Program-made: the position numbers and the translations under genes
Source: Blastocladiella britannica
Lineage: Eukaryota; Blastocladiomycota; Blastocladiomycetes; Blastocladiales; Blastocladiaceae
Assembly (NCBI GenBank): GCA_025349905.2
Contig: MU624872.1
Location: 1-19,454 of the forward strand
Direction of reading: 5' to 3'
Length of the DNA: 19,454 nucleotides
The notes under the pieces: generated by a model
Told to the model about the DNA's origin: nothing
Seen by the model: only the letters and a program-made list of their open reading frames with translations
The model's database searches: none
Shown here: positions 1-8,878 of the stretch, one piece after another
How the letters are laid out: every line of letters begins with the position of its first letter
How positions within the stretch are numbered: position 1 is the first letter of the stretch

Positions 1-36
1 TTTCCTTGGATTTCCGGATTGGTTGTTACAGGCGTG
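1..36 (+). repeat. Left copy of a 36-bp exact inverted repeat
   Basis: Bases 1-36 are the exact reverse complement of 19175-19210. The match stops at base 37, and its left limit cannot be seen because it starts at the window edge. It lies 8 bp upstream of the polymerase gamma ATG, on the sense strand. It contains an ATTGG (inverted CCAAT) core and ends near TTGTTACAG/G, which resembles a 3' splice site. It could be a shared promoter or leader element, a small dispersed repeat, or an assembly artefact. Confidence 0.95.
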
Positions 37-44
37 TTGATCAA

Positions 45-3000
45 ATGCTGCATCGAATCGTCACTGTTTCCCGCGTACTGCGGCCACGCGCACTCTCAAC
101 AGCCGTCGCTGCTGCTGCTACATCAACGCCGTCGTCACTGCGCGTCAACCCTTTTAATATCCAGCTGCTGCCACCCGCACTCCATGAGCAACTGTTCCCG
201 GCCACATCATCTCCGCCAACCAGTGGAAGCGATCCCGCAGTCCGCATTGCGCAACGGCACCTGAGCTCGTGGGAACTCGACACCTCCAAGTCCACCACCG
301 CGCCCGAACCTGGCATGGTCCTTCCCCCGCTCATAGGCAACACCATCGACGCGCATTTCCGCGCCATTGGCGACGCCGCCGCCGAACCGTACCTGGGCCT
401 GGTCTCGTCATGGCTCTCTCGCCCTCAATCGGACGACCCACCACGCCCGGGCTCGTGGGTCTCGACACCTGGGTGGACATGTTACCCGCGCGATGGGTCG
501 GCGCCGTTTGCGGTGGATGCGCCCAACGACCCGCTGCTGGTGTTTGATACCGAGGTGTGCGTCAAGCGCGCACGGTACCCGGTCATGGCCACTGCCATGT
601 CCGCCAACGCCTGGTACGGGTGGTTGTCGCCATGGCTCTTTGTCGATCCCGCAGCACCCACAACATTAACGGCGGACACAACGACCGTCCGCGGCGCGTC
701 AGACTTGATTCCGCTCGGGCCTGACGTGCGGGTGGTCGTGGGTCATAACGTCGGGTACGACCGAGCGGGCGTCGCGTCCGAATACTGCATGGCCGGCACC
801 AAAACCCGCTGGCTCGACACGCTGTCGCTGCACGTGGCCACTAACGGCATGTCGTCGCAGCAGCGGCCGGACTTTGACTCTGTGCGCCGCATCAACGAGG
901 CGGTAGCCAAGAAGGCGGCCGCCGAAGAACAAGGCGACATCCCACCACCATCATCACGATCGGGCGCCGCGGCATGGAAACGGAAGCGCCCACCGGCCTG
1001 GATGAGCCACACCACGTCCAACGGGCTCGCGGCGTGCGCCGAGTACTACTTGCACCGCACGCTCGACAAGGACGTGCGCAACACGTTTGTAGAGGCCGAG
1101 TCGGCGGCCGAGCTGATGGACGACCTTGACGTGCTCATGGAGTACTGCGCGTCCGACGTGCAAACCACCGCCGACCTGTTCCGGTGCGTGTTCCCGCAGT
1201 TCAGGACCAAGTGCCCGCACCCGGTCTCGTTTGCGGGGCAGCTGGCCATGGGATCGTGCTTCTTGCCCGTCAACGAGGACTGGCCGCAGTGGGTGGCAGC
1301 GTGCGAGACCCGCGTCAACGAAATGGTCGACACCATTGACGGGTACCTGCTAGGCCTCGCGCACTCGGCAGTTCTTGACGCGTACGACCTGTCGGCCGCG
1401 CGTACCTGGGACGGCGCTGACCCGCTCCCGGAATTCCCGCTCTCGTCGTACCTCCCAACGACGCTTCAGCTCAAGACCAGCGTCCTGCGCGAGGACCCGT
1501 GGCTCGGGCAGCTTGACTGGTCCACGAAACCTCTCAAGCTGACCAAAAAGAATGAGCCATACAAGCGCCAGGTGCTACCCAACTACCCGAAATGGTTCCG
1601 GGACCTGTGGGACCCAACGCGGCAGAATATCGGCGTCACGCAGCGCAAGCGGGTGACGCCGCTGCTGCTGCGGCTCAAGTGGGCCGAGCATCCACTGGTC
1701 TTTCACCCGGTCCACAAGTGGGGGTACATGGTGGCGCCCGAGCTCCAGGCCGACCACGTGGCTCTCACCCCGCAGATGCCGATGGACCACCCCGTCAAGC
1801 CAGTGGTGATAGTTGATTCGGCTGGGACCACCGACACCGCGCCGCTGTCCGAAACGCCGCCAGCCATCCAGTTTTTCGAAACGTGGGCCGAGCGTGGGTA
1901 CTCGTTCTGGAAGCTTCCGCACAAGGACGGCGACGAGGCCAATGCTGGCAACCCGTTTGCCAAGACGCTGGCGCCCATGTTTGACGATGGCACCATTCGG
2001 TCCGAGCACCCGCAAGCGCGGCAGGCGCTCGAGCTGCAGCTGATGGCCAGCTACTGGATCGCGTCAGCCGAGCGCATTCGCTCGCAGTTTGTGATTTGGA
2101 ACCATGGCCGCCCACCTCCCCAGCCCGCGGCCGATGTCGACGCGGGGCTCGTGGCGGGGTGGCCGACGCGCGGCGACCCACGGGTGGATTTCGGGTTGAC
2201 CGGCAACACTTCTTCAACGACACCTCCTTCGCACTACGTCGACCGGCAGCATTGGGGAATGATTTTGCCTCAAATGCAAGTCATGGGCACCATCACGCGC
2301 CGCGCGGTCGAGAACACGTGGCTGACAGCGTCCAATGCGAAAAAGAAGCGGATTGGGTCCGATATCAAGCGGCTGGTGACGGCGCCGCCCGGGTTTGCCA
2401 TTGTGGGCGCCGACGTGGACGCGCAGGAGCTCTGGATCTCGTCCGTGATGGGCGATGCGCAGCTTGGACACCATGGCGCCACCGCGCTCGGGTGGATGAA
2501 TCTCCAAGGGACCAAGGCCGATGGAACTGACCTGCACTCGGTGACGGGCAAGATCTTGGGGATTACGCGCGATCAGGCCAAAGGGTATGTCATTTCTTTT
2601 CGGTATTTGAGCTGTCTCGTGCTCACCTTTTGCTATGGCACCAGATTCAACTATGCGCGCATTTACGGAGCAGGCGTCCAGTTCGCGGCATCGATGCTCA
2701 CGCAACACAATCGACACCTGACACACGCAGAGGCGTTTGACCGTGCCGTTGCGCTCTACGAAAAAACAAAAGGGATCAAGCAGCGAGCCAAGATCCCGAG
2801 CGTGTCGCCCGAGGGCCGCGACTACTGGACGGGCGGCCGCGAGAGCTACATGTTCAACAGCATTGAGGCGATTGCCCATTCAGATGACCCGCGCACGCCC
2901 GCCCTTGGGTGCCAGATTCCAAATTCTCTCATGAAGCAGCATTGCCAGAGCCAGGTATGGGTTTCATTGATATATTTATGGTAGGAACGACTCTGACACC

Positions 3001-3850
3001 AACATTATGCTGTAGTTCATGACGAGCCGAATCAACTGGGTGGTGCAGTCGTCCGGCGTCGACTACCTGCATATGCTCATTGTGGCCATGCAGCACCTGA
3101 CGGACCGGTACAACATTGACGCCCGGCTCATGATCACGATCCACGACGAAATCCGGTACATGGTCAAGGACGAGGACAAGTACCGCGCGGCTATGGCGCT
3201 GCAAGTAGCCAATGCGTGGACCCGGGCCATGTTCGTGTACAAGATGGGCATGGCGGATCTGCCTTTGGTTTGTTTTTTTCATTTTTTATTCCGATACCCT
3301 GGCGGCCAAGCTCATTCGCCGATATGTGAACCTGTTTTTCTGATTCCCCTCCTCAATCAAAAAGAGTGTTGCCTTTTTCTCGGCCGTCGATTTCGACCAC
3401 TGCCTGCGCAAAGAGGTCTCGGACCCGTGCATCACGCCGACCAACACCGAGGGCATTCCTCCGGGCGAGGCGCTGGATATTTACGGGCTGCTGGCCAAGG
3501 GCGACTCGGCCAGCCTGGGAGAGTCGCTATCCACCAAGGTACCAGCATCACCAAAGCACGGATCGCAATTGGTGGAGGCGCTCCCAAAACTGCCGTACAT
3601 GAACCCCAAGCTGCCGCTCAGCTGGCTCTTGCTGCAATCGGTTGCTTCCTTCCAAGAGTACAACGAGCTGCGGGTGGATCACATCCCCGCCGCCGAGCTC
3701 GCGCTTTCTCCGGGCTCGTTGTTTGACGGCGACCAGGATAAGCACCGGCGATCTCCACCATCAGCTCGCAAGGGGACCCGTGGGCAGTCCTCGCCTTTCG
3801 CAAACGCTCACCAAGGATCGATTGTTGCCGGGCAGTGCGTCGAGTTGTAA
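45..3850 (+). CDS. MIP1: Mitochondrial DNA polymerase gamma catalytic subunit
   Basis: This is the family A polymerase that replicates mitochondrial DNA (POLG/Mip1). Inferred exons are 45-2584, 2645-2954, 3016-3267 and 3365-3850, giving 1195 aa, the usual fungal length. The basic N-terminus ([17 protein letters not shown]) looks like a mitochondrial targeting sequence. The proofreading motifs are intact: Exo I DTE with D168 and E170, Exo II GHNVGYD with D239, Exo III YCASD with D371. Polymerase motif A is [10 protein letters not shown] (D790), motif B is R842/K846/Y854-G855 with exact Rx3Kx7YG spacing, and motif C is HDE at 993-995. Intron 1 (60 bp) has no stop and keeps frame, but splicing restores the conserved [13 protein letters not shown] motif. 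The start is the first ATG. A 5' UTR intron ending at base 31, or an exon left of the window, cannot be excluded. Confidence 0.97.
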
Positions 3851-3855
3851 TGAGC

Positions 3856-3867
3856 AAAATATATTTT
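3856..3867. terminator. Palindromic AT-rich 3'-end signal between convergent genes
   Basis: The perfect palindrome AAAATATATTTT lies between the stop of polymerase gamma (3848-3850) and the stop of PSF1 (complement 3866-3868), overlapping the latter by two bases. It reads the same on both strands and is the only AT-rich patch here. It could therefore act as a bidirectional polyadenylation efficiency element for both transcripts. That function is inferred from position and composition only. Confidence 0.45.
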
Positions 3868-4525
3868 AATCGACATGGACCAGTGCGCCTTGTGTAATGA
3901 GCCGCTCGACGTCGGCTCGTCGCAGGAAATGTTGAGTGCCAGCGCGCAGAACCACCGGGCGGCCGTTTTCAGTCACGATCTCGCCAATGTCAGCGACCAC
4001 ACGCACGCACACAAACAGGTCCTTGGGCGGGTCGGGAACCGCAGTGAGATCAATGCCTGGTACGGCGCCCGCGTACGCGGTCAGCAGCTCCGAGTATCGG
4101 TCGGCGAATCGCGCTTCCGCAGGCGCTAGCCGGCCGTGCATGTCGGGTGGGACCACCGACCCGCCGGCACCACCGCCGCCCAGGTCCCAGATCGCTTCCT
4201 TGATCTTGTCAACTCGTGCCGCATGGTACGCGAGCAAACACCTGCGGTTGCGTTCCAGTGCCGCGCCGTGCACGACCATGGCAGCGCTGATGCCGCGCAG
4301 CAGCGTGGCTTCATGTTCGTCTTCGTCGTTATCGTCGTCGTGAGTGGCGGTGGCAGCATGCAAGTCCTCGAGCTCGCGGACCAGCGCGTCTTGCTCGTCG
4401 CCAAGAATGCGCATTTCTTTCAGCACCGCGCGCACCGCCGTCTCGTTGTACACGGGCATGGGGCCATTCGAGGCCAGACCGCGTTTCGCTTCGCGCACGA
4501 GCTTGATGGCCTCGTCGCCGTACAT
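3866..4525 (-). CDS. PSF1: DNA replication complex GINS protein PSF1
   Basis: PSF1 is a subunit of the GINS tetramer, which joins Cdc45 and MCM2-7 in the nuclear replicative helicase. The gene is a single 219-aa exon. The family N-terminus MYGDEAIKLVREAKR is present, followed by PVYNE and VRAVLKEM, the signature LERNRRCLLAYHAAR (residues 90-104), and a C-terminal B domain with DLFVCVRVV...GTQHFLRRADVERLITQGALVHV. It is slightly longer than the human protein (196 aa), partly because of an acidic insert at residues 63-72 (DDDNDEDEHE) before the RNRRC helix. The start matches the family start exactly. It is divergent from the UCH37 gene (78 bp between ATGs) and converges on polymerase gamma. The ATG lies in CCCCAATAAATG. 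Confidence 0.96.
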   Translation of the reverse strand: MYGDEAIKLVREAKRGLASNGPMPVYNETAVRAVLKEMRILGDEQDALVRELEDLHAATATHDDDNDEDEHEATLLRGISAAMVVHGAALERNRRCLLAYHAARVDKIKEAIWDLGGGGAGGSVVPPDMHGRLAPAEARFADRYSELLTAYAGAVPGIDLTAVPDPPKDLFVCVRVVADIGEIVTENGRPVVLRAGTQHFLRRADVERLITQGALVHVD

Positions 4526-4603
4526 TTATTGGGGATGAGCGATCTCTTTCGACGTGTCGTGAGAAACTCGATTTTAATTCAATTTGACTCAACACTAAAA
4601 AAT
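4526..4603. promoter_or_regulatory. Bidirectional promoter between PSF1 and UCH37
   Basis: Only 78 bp separate the two divergent start codons, so both promoters and leaders must share or overlap this stretch. It becomes AT-rich on the UCH37 side (4570-4603). The imperfect palindrome CGACGTGTCG lies near 4550. No MCB box (ACGCGT) that would suggest G1/S control of PSF1 is present in the gap itself. Confidence 0.6.
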
Positions 4604-5890
4604 ATGGCCGAATTCGAGAATGGCAACTGGACGCTCATTGAGTCCGACCCGGGCGTATTTACCGAGCTGATCCGCTCGCTTGGTGTCACTGGTACGCGTA
4701 TTGGCCCCTCCATACGTTTCTGATATTGGCTCTAAACCAAAATATACGCAATAGGCCTCGAGGTCGAAGAGATTTACGATCTTGACTCGTACCAGTATTC
4801 TGGCGAGGGAGCCATCCACGGCCTGATCTTTTTGTTCAAGCACGATGCGGCCATGTCGGATTCCCGCTCGGCGTTGCCGTGGGATGCGGTCCCCGACGTG
4901 TTCTTTGCGCAGCAGGTCATCAATAACGCATGCGCGACGCAGGCCATCCTGTCGATTCTGATGAACGCGCCAGGAGACGTGAAGCTGGGCACCGAGCTCG
5001 AGCAGTTCAAACAGTTCACCGCGTCGTTTGACCCGGAGCTCAAGGGCCTCTCCATCACCAACTCGGAGACCATGCGCACCGTGCACAACTCGTTTGCGCG
5101 CGCCGATCCGTTTGTCAACGAGATCAAGCCGACTCGCGACGAGGATGCCGAGGATAACTTCCATTTCTTGGCTTACGGTACATGTCCTCTTTTTTTTTTT
5201 TAGTTGGATTGCCTTGACGATTAAATCAAATGATATAGTTCCCACCGGATCGGGCATCTTGGAACTGGATGGCCTCAAGCCTGGGCCCATTCGCATTGCC
5301 GACGTGCCCATTGACGAAACGCACATGGGTCGGGCATGGATCGGTGCGCTGGTGCCCGAGATTCAGCGCCGCATTGCCGAGTTTGCTGGCGGCGAGATTC
5401 GGTTTAATCTGATGGCCATTGTTCAGTCGAAGGAGGACCAGCTTCGTGCTCAGGTACTGCTATTTCTTTCTCTTCATTTTGTTGAGCCGTTCACTTACTT
5501 TCGTTCAACAATAGATGGAGGATATCAAGACCCGCATGGAGATTCTCGATCTCTCTGAGGCGCAACGAACCCAAATGCAGCAGACGCAGCTGGAGTTGCA
5601 GGTGCAGCTCGAGATTGAGGCCGACAAGATGGAGCGGTACAAGGTACGCCATATCATTAATTTTGCAATGCAGTGGTATTCACTCCCTTTTTTAATGGTG
5701 GTGACAGCGCGAGAATGCTCGCCGCCGGCACAACTTTTTGCCGCTGGTGATAGAGCTGCTAAAGCAAATGGCAGAAAAGGGGGCACTGGACGCGGCGACT
5801 GACAAGGCAAAGGAGGCGGCCAAGGCCAAGCGCGCGGCGGCCATCAAGGCCAAGGCCACTGCCGCCGCAGAGCAGTTTGGACGGAAGTGA
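4604..5890 (+). CDS. UCHL5: Ubiquitin C-terminal hydrolase UCH37 (UCHL5 family)
   Basis: This is a cysteine deubiquitinase of peptidase family C12. UCH37 associates with the proteasome through Rpn13, and in animals also with INO80. Exons 4604-4691, 4755-5177, 5239-5453, 5515-5643 and 5708-5890 give 345 aa. The N-terminus NWTLIESDPGVFTELI is typical of the family. Catalytic residues are intact: Q83 and C89 in FFAQQVINNACATQ, H166 in DNFHFLAY, D181 in LELDGLKPGP. Residues 231-275 form a Gln/Glu-rich helical stretch. The UCH37-like C-terminal domain follows, with RYKRENARRRHNFLPLVIEL and a Lys/Ala-rich tail, which distinguishes it from short UCHL1/L3 enzymes. All four introns (61-64 bp) are needed to restore conserved family sequence, for example AYVPTG across intron 2. 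Confidence 0.96.
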
Positions 5891-5951
5891 GAACTTAAAA
5901 AAAGAATGTGCCTCTTTCCCATTTCGGACTGATCCAAAAACCAAGCACAAC

Positions 5952-7247
5952 ATGAAATCAACTCCACTCCTCGCATCTCTGGCAGTGCTGGCCCTGATTG
6001 CCGGCCAGACGCACGCGGCGCTCGATGTCCGCCTCACATCCTGGTCGGTCCCGGCCGAGCGCGCCAATGGCGATATTGTCGGCACTCTGACCCTGGAAGC
6101 CAACGAGCCCGCGATCCTAATCATCTCGGATCAGAGCTGTGACGGCGATGCATTCAATTTCCTGCGGGTGACGTTGCCGGAAGACGGCAGCAGCGTCAAA
6201 TCAAAGGTGGACCCTCTTCCCACGGCCTCGGCGCCTCAGTGGGTGTCGTCGATGGTCCCGCTTGATGCCGGCCGCTCGTCGTTCCAGATCACGGCGCGCG
6301 TGACGGACTTTGGGTCGAGCAAGCTGAATATCCAGCCCATGCCGGTACGATCAAGTGTATTTCGTGGTGGGAAAATTCAAAAACTCACTGACAATGAACC
6401 CAAGACCGCCATTTACTCGGCCAACCACGGGTTTTCGGTGATTTCCGGGATTCCTCCGTCTCCCGACGCCATCATTACGCATGCTGCTGGCGCTGCGATC
6501 TGCCAGTCGTCGGGTGGCATGGTGTTGGCGGACGTCACGACATTCAATTTGGCCGCGGCGGTCACTGCCATTACTGCCTCGAGTACGATCCTCATCATTC
6601 ATGTCACCCATTTTATCTCGTACTTAACTTATATGTGGTGCGTACGAGAATAGACTCAGCAGAAGCAGGCCACACCAACACGGTCCTAATCGGCTCGTAC
6701 AACGGCGACCCGTACGTGGGATCCGCGTTGGCGGTATCCGTGTCCTCCGACGGCGGTGCGACCGTGAGCGCGGTATCGAGTTCGGCCGTCCGATCGGTCT
6801 TATGCCAGCCTCCTCCAGGCGACACGCCCAACAACCGGGTGACGGTGGCCAGCATTGCGGCGGCTGCCAGCACCACTCCGACCGTGGTGGGTCCAGCGGG
6901 GCCCGCGAAAAAGCACTGTGCCGCGTGCCAGATTGCGGGCAAGACACCCGCGGTGTTGTCGGGAACCCGCCGGAGCGAATTCGAAGCGGCTGCCGGTGCG
7001 CTGGCTCAAAGTATCAAGCCGGCGACGTGGGGTAAAGCGTGGGTCGGTGGGTGGGAGACGCGGTACTCGGCTGGGGCTGCTACGGGTCAGGGACTGGTGC
7101 TGGCGGTGCAAGAGACGGCGGGTACGTCGTCCCTTTCGATTTTTTCCTTTCCTTAAAACTTACAGTTGACCGTGGACTCTAGATCGCACGTCGGGCGTTG
7201 TGGTCCCGAATGCGGCAGGCGATAGCCTCAACTATCTCTGCGTTTAG
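5952..7247 (+). CDS. Secreted protein of unknown function
   Basis: I do not recognise the family. Proposed exons 5952-6344, 6405-6582, 6654-7121 and 7183-7247 give 367 aa. The N-terminus (MKSTPLLASLAVLALIAG, then QTHA/ALDV) is a clear signal peptide with likely cleavage after residue 22. The mature protein is rich in Ala, Ser, Thr and Val, looks beta-rich, and has six Cys including a CAAC pair (KHCAACQIAGK), so it could be disulfide-bonded. There is no C-terminal hydrophobic GPI tail or transmembrane segment; it ends NYLCV. The 71-bp and 61-bp introns are frame-breaking and well supported. The first (60 bp, donor GTACGA, CTGAC branch-like site) is a stop-free multiple of three and rests on splice motifs alone. 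The gene starts 61 bp after the UCH37 stop on the same strand. Confidence 0.7.
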
Positions 7248-7490
7248 GAGGACCCTTGATTTTACTTGACCTTGAATGGATATGCATGACTGTTATTCCA
7301 ATGGGGTCGTTGGCTCCTCTCATCGTTGTTTTTGCAAGAGCGTGAAATTTGATGTGGATGTGGAGCTGGGTCAACATCGACCCGGTGAAATCCTTGAGAC
7401 ATGGTCTTTCGTTGGCTGCCTATTCTCATTTCCTCTCTCTTTCGAATTCACGGACGACGACCTTCAGGCACACACAGACCCTCAAACACC
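7248..7490 (+). promoter_or_regulatory. Intergenic region and promoter of the first TUDOR-like gene
   Basis: This 243-bp gap has no convincing coding sequence. A pyrimidine tract at 7421-7443 (TTCTCATTTCCTCTCTCTTT core) lies about 50 bp upstream of the ATG. A similar CT-rich tract is upstream of the next TUDOR-like gene. Such tracts are common near fungal transcription starts. The left half should carry the 3' end of the secreted-protein gene. Confidence 0.45.
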
Positions 7491-8045
7491 ATGTCGACTC
7501 GCACTGCCACCCCACGCGAACGCACCTCCTCTGAGGGATCGCTCTCAGAGCTCGAAGGCACGCAATCCATCCTCTTTATACATAGCATAAAACAAAACAA
7601 GCTTCTTTTATTTAAAACAGTATCGCCCGGCGGATTCGTGGTCAAGATTGGCGACGCAGTGCGATTCAAGTCCGGCAACTCGACCTCGACCGGGATCGTG
7701 ACCGACATTGCGACCCAGCACAAGCACTATGGCGGCCGCCGCGGCGTCAAAACCGCGGGCTCGCCCGAGGATCCGCGGATCGTCATCAAGAACGACCGGA
7801 CGCAGAAGCTGTCGTCGTACGTTATTTGGTTTTACTCCTTCGCTTTCATTCTATTCTTACAAATGGTTTCTAGGCATCGGCCGGAAATGATCGAGGACAT
7901 TATTCCGGTTCACCACCACCAAGCTGGGTCGGAGATGGAGGACGAAGAAGCAGTGAACGAGGAACACCTCAAGCCCAAATTTGGCAAGGAGCCGTACGGG
8001 AAGCCCAAGACCAAGGAGGAGAGCATCAAGGAGCTGGAGGAGTAA
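7491..8045 (+). CDS. Hva1/DUF2945 TUDOR-domain protein, paralog 1
   Basis: Exons 7491-7557, 7621-7816 and 7874-8045 give 144 aa. The core VKIGDAVRFKSGNSTSTGIV, then GSPEDPRIVIKNDRT and HRPEMIEDI, fits the DUF2945/Hva1 TUDOR family: G-D-x-V entry, SPEDP-x-(I/V)-x-I-K-x-(D) strand, H-(K/R)-P end. That family is small, found in bacteria and fungi, and has no known biochemical activity. The C-terminal tail is highly charged (EEHLKPKFGKEPYGKPKTKE). Intron 1 has a GC donor (G/GCACGC); removing it yields LSELEVSPGGFVV, which aligns with LQELEISPKLVI in the next gene. Intron 2 joins KLSS to HRPEM. Both introns are stop-free multiples of three, so the unspliced gene is also open. First of three related neighbours. 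Confidence 0.8.
   Translation: MSTRTATPRERTSSEGSLSELEGTQSILFIHSIKQNKLLLFKTVSPGGFVVKIGDAVRFKSGNSTSTGIVTDIATQHKHYGGRRGVKTAGSPEDPRIVIKNDRTQKLSSYVIWFYSFAFILFLQMVSRHRPEMIEDIIPVHHHQAGSEMEDEEAVNEEHLKPKFGKEPYGKPKTKEESIKELEE
7558..7620 (+). other. Inferred GC-AG intron
   Basis: This is a 63-bp AT-rich insert between G/GCACGC and AAAACAG. The donor dinucleotide is GC rather than GT; otherwise it matches the local GTACGC consensus. Its removal (phase 1) makes the N-terminal region collinear with both paralogs. Transcript data would be needed to prove it, because the frame stays open through it. Confidence 0.65.
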
Positions 8046-8252
8046 ATATGAATGAGTGGGAGTTAAGCTTTTGTTTGGGTGCTTCAATTCGCAGCAGGTG
8101 AGGCCAAACGCAATTCGGTGCCACCGGTTCCAAACTGCCATTAAAATGAGCGAGGCCAGCCCTCGTTCTCCTCTCACTCTCTCTTTGCTGGTCACATTCC
8201 AACACAACACGCAAGTTTTTAACAATCAAAAAACTCATTCATATCATCCGCC
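8046..8252 (+). promoter_or_regulatory. Intergenic region and promoter of the second TUDOR-like gene
   Basis: This 207-bp gap has no convincing gene. It holds a pyrimidine-rich tract at 8165-8186 about 70-90 bp before the ATG, followed by an A-rich leader (8210-8240). The arrangement resembles the promoter of the preceding paralog. Confidence 0.4.
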
Positions 8253-8769
8253 ATGTCTGACCACGACGATTACCTCCAAGAGCTCGAGATCTCGCCCAAG
8301 CTCGTCATTCATCCGGGAGACCACGTTCGCTACCATGCGATCGTACGTCTCATTATTATTATTATTATTTTTTTGGCATTGATCGTGCATCCATTCTCGA
8401 TGTCTCACTATTTCTTCTGTAGGGCACCACCGAAACGGAAACGGTATATTTACTATGTTTATGTCCATTGAAATGGCTGCATTTTATGTTAATCTGACTT
8501 CTGTACCTGACATTTTTAGGCCATTACCACCGGGGTCGTTGACCACATTGTACGCAGAACAATCAATCGCAGCGCAAATGACTCTGACTCATTCTTCAAA
8601 ATAGACGACGGGTCACGAAGTCCTCCACGGCCACAAGCGCCGCGGCGGATCGGTCGCGGGCTCGCCCGAGAACCCCAAGATCGTGCTGATCAACGACCAC
8701 ACCAAGCATCGTCACGGCCACTCGGCTCACCAAATTGTTGGACTAGTGGAAGAGTCTTCGTCCAAGTAA
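8253..8769 (+). CDS. Hva1/DUF2945 TUDOR-like protein, paralog 2
   Basis: Exons 8253-8342, 8423-8443 (21 nt), 8520-8549 (30 nt) and 8605-8769 give 101 aa, with every junction in phase 0. The N-terminus MSDHDDYLQELEISPKLVIHPGDHVRY leads into GTTETET (microexon), AITTGVVDHI, then GSPENPKIVLINDHT and SAHQIVGLVEE. This parallels paralog 1: GDxVR entry, TGxV strand, SPExPKIVxxND strand, final H-x-x-x-I. It carries extra His (GHEVLHGHKRR, KHRHGHSAH), so metal or RNA binding is conceivable but unproven. Introns are 80, 76 and 55 bp; the first contains six ATT repeats. The structure is strongly supported by the inverted neighbour at 8879-9507, which has a matching 21-nt exon. The molecular role is unknown. 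Confidence 0.82.
8352..8369 (+). repeat. (ATT)6 microsatellite inside an intron
   Basis: Six tandem ATT units followed by a T run lie within the first intron of the second TUDOR-like gene, between the donor at 8343 and the acceptor at 8422. It is probably a neutral, length-variable tract. Confidence 0.9.
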
Positions 8770-8878
8770 AAGTGTCGATCAAGAAGGGAGTCCTCCGCAG
8801 TTTTTTTTTTTTCATCCTGCACCAACATCAACAATCAAAAAGTCCTCAAGTTATTCACATATTTTTACTCTTTTGTTG
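8770..8878. other. Intergenic region between convergent TUDOR-like genes
   Basis: These 109 bp separate two facing stop codons and must hold both 3' UTRs and polyadenylation signals. A run of 12 T lies at 8801-8812, and AT-rich sequence (ACATATTTTTACTC) lies near 8857-8871. Nothing coding is seen. Confidence 0.6.

Noticed and set aside
4136..4723. Plus-strand open frame of 195 aa across the PSF1 gene
   Set aside because: Antisense of PSF1 merged with the first UCH37 exon and its intron; no independent support.
7122..7164. Shorter intron with acceptor at 7163-7164 in the secreted-protein gene
   Set aside because: It would make a 43-bp intron, shorter than any other here, and lead to a stop codon within six codons; the acceptor at 7182 gives a typical 61-bp intron.
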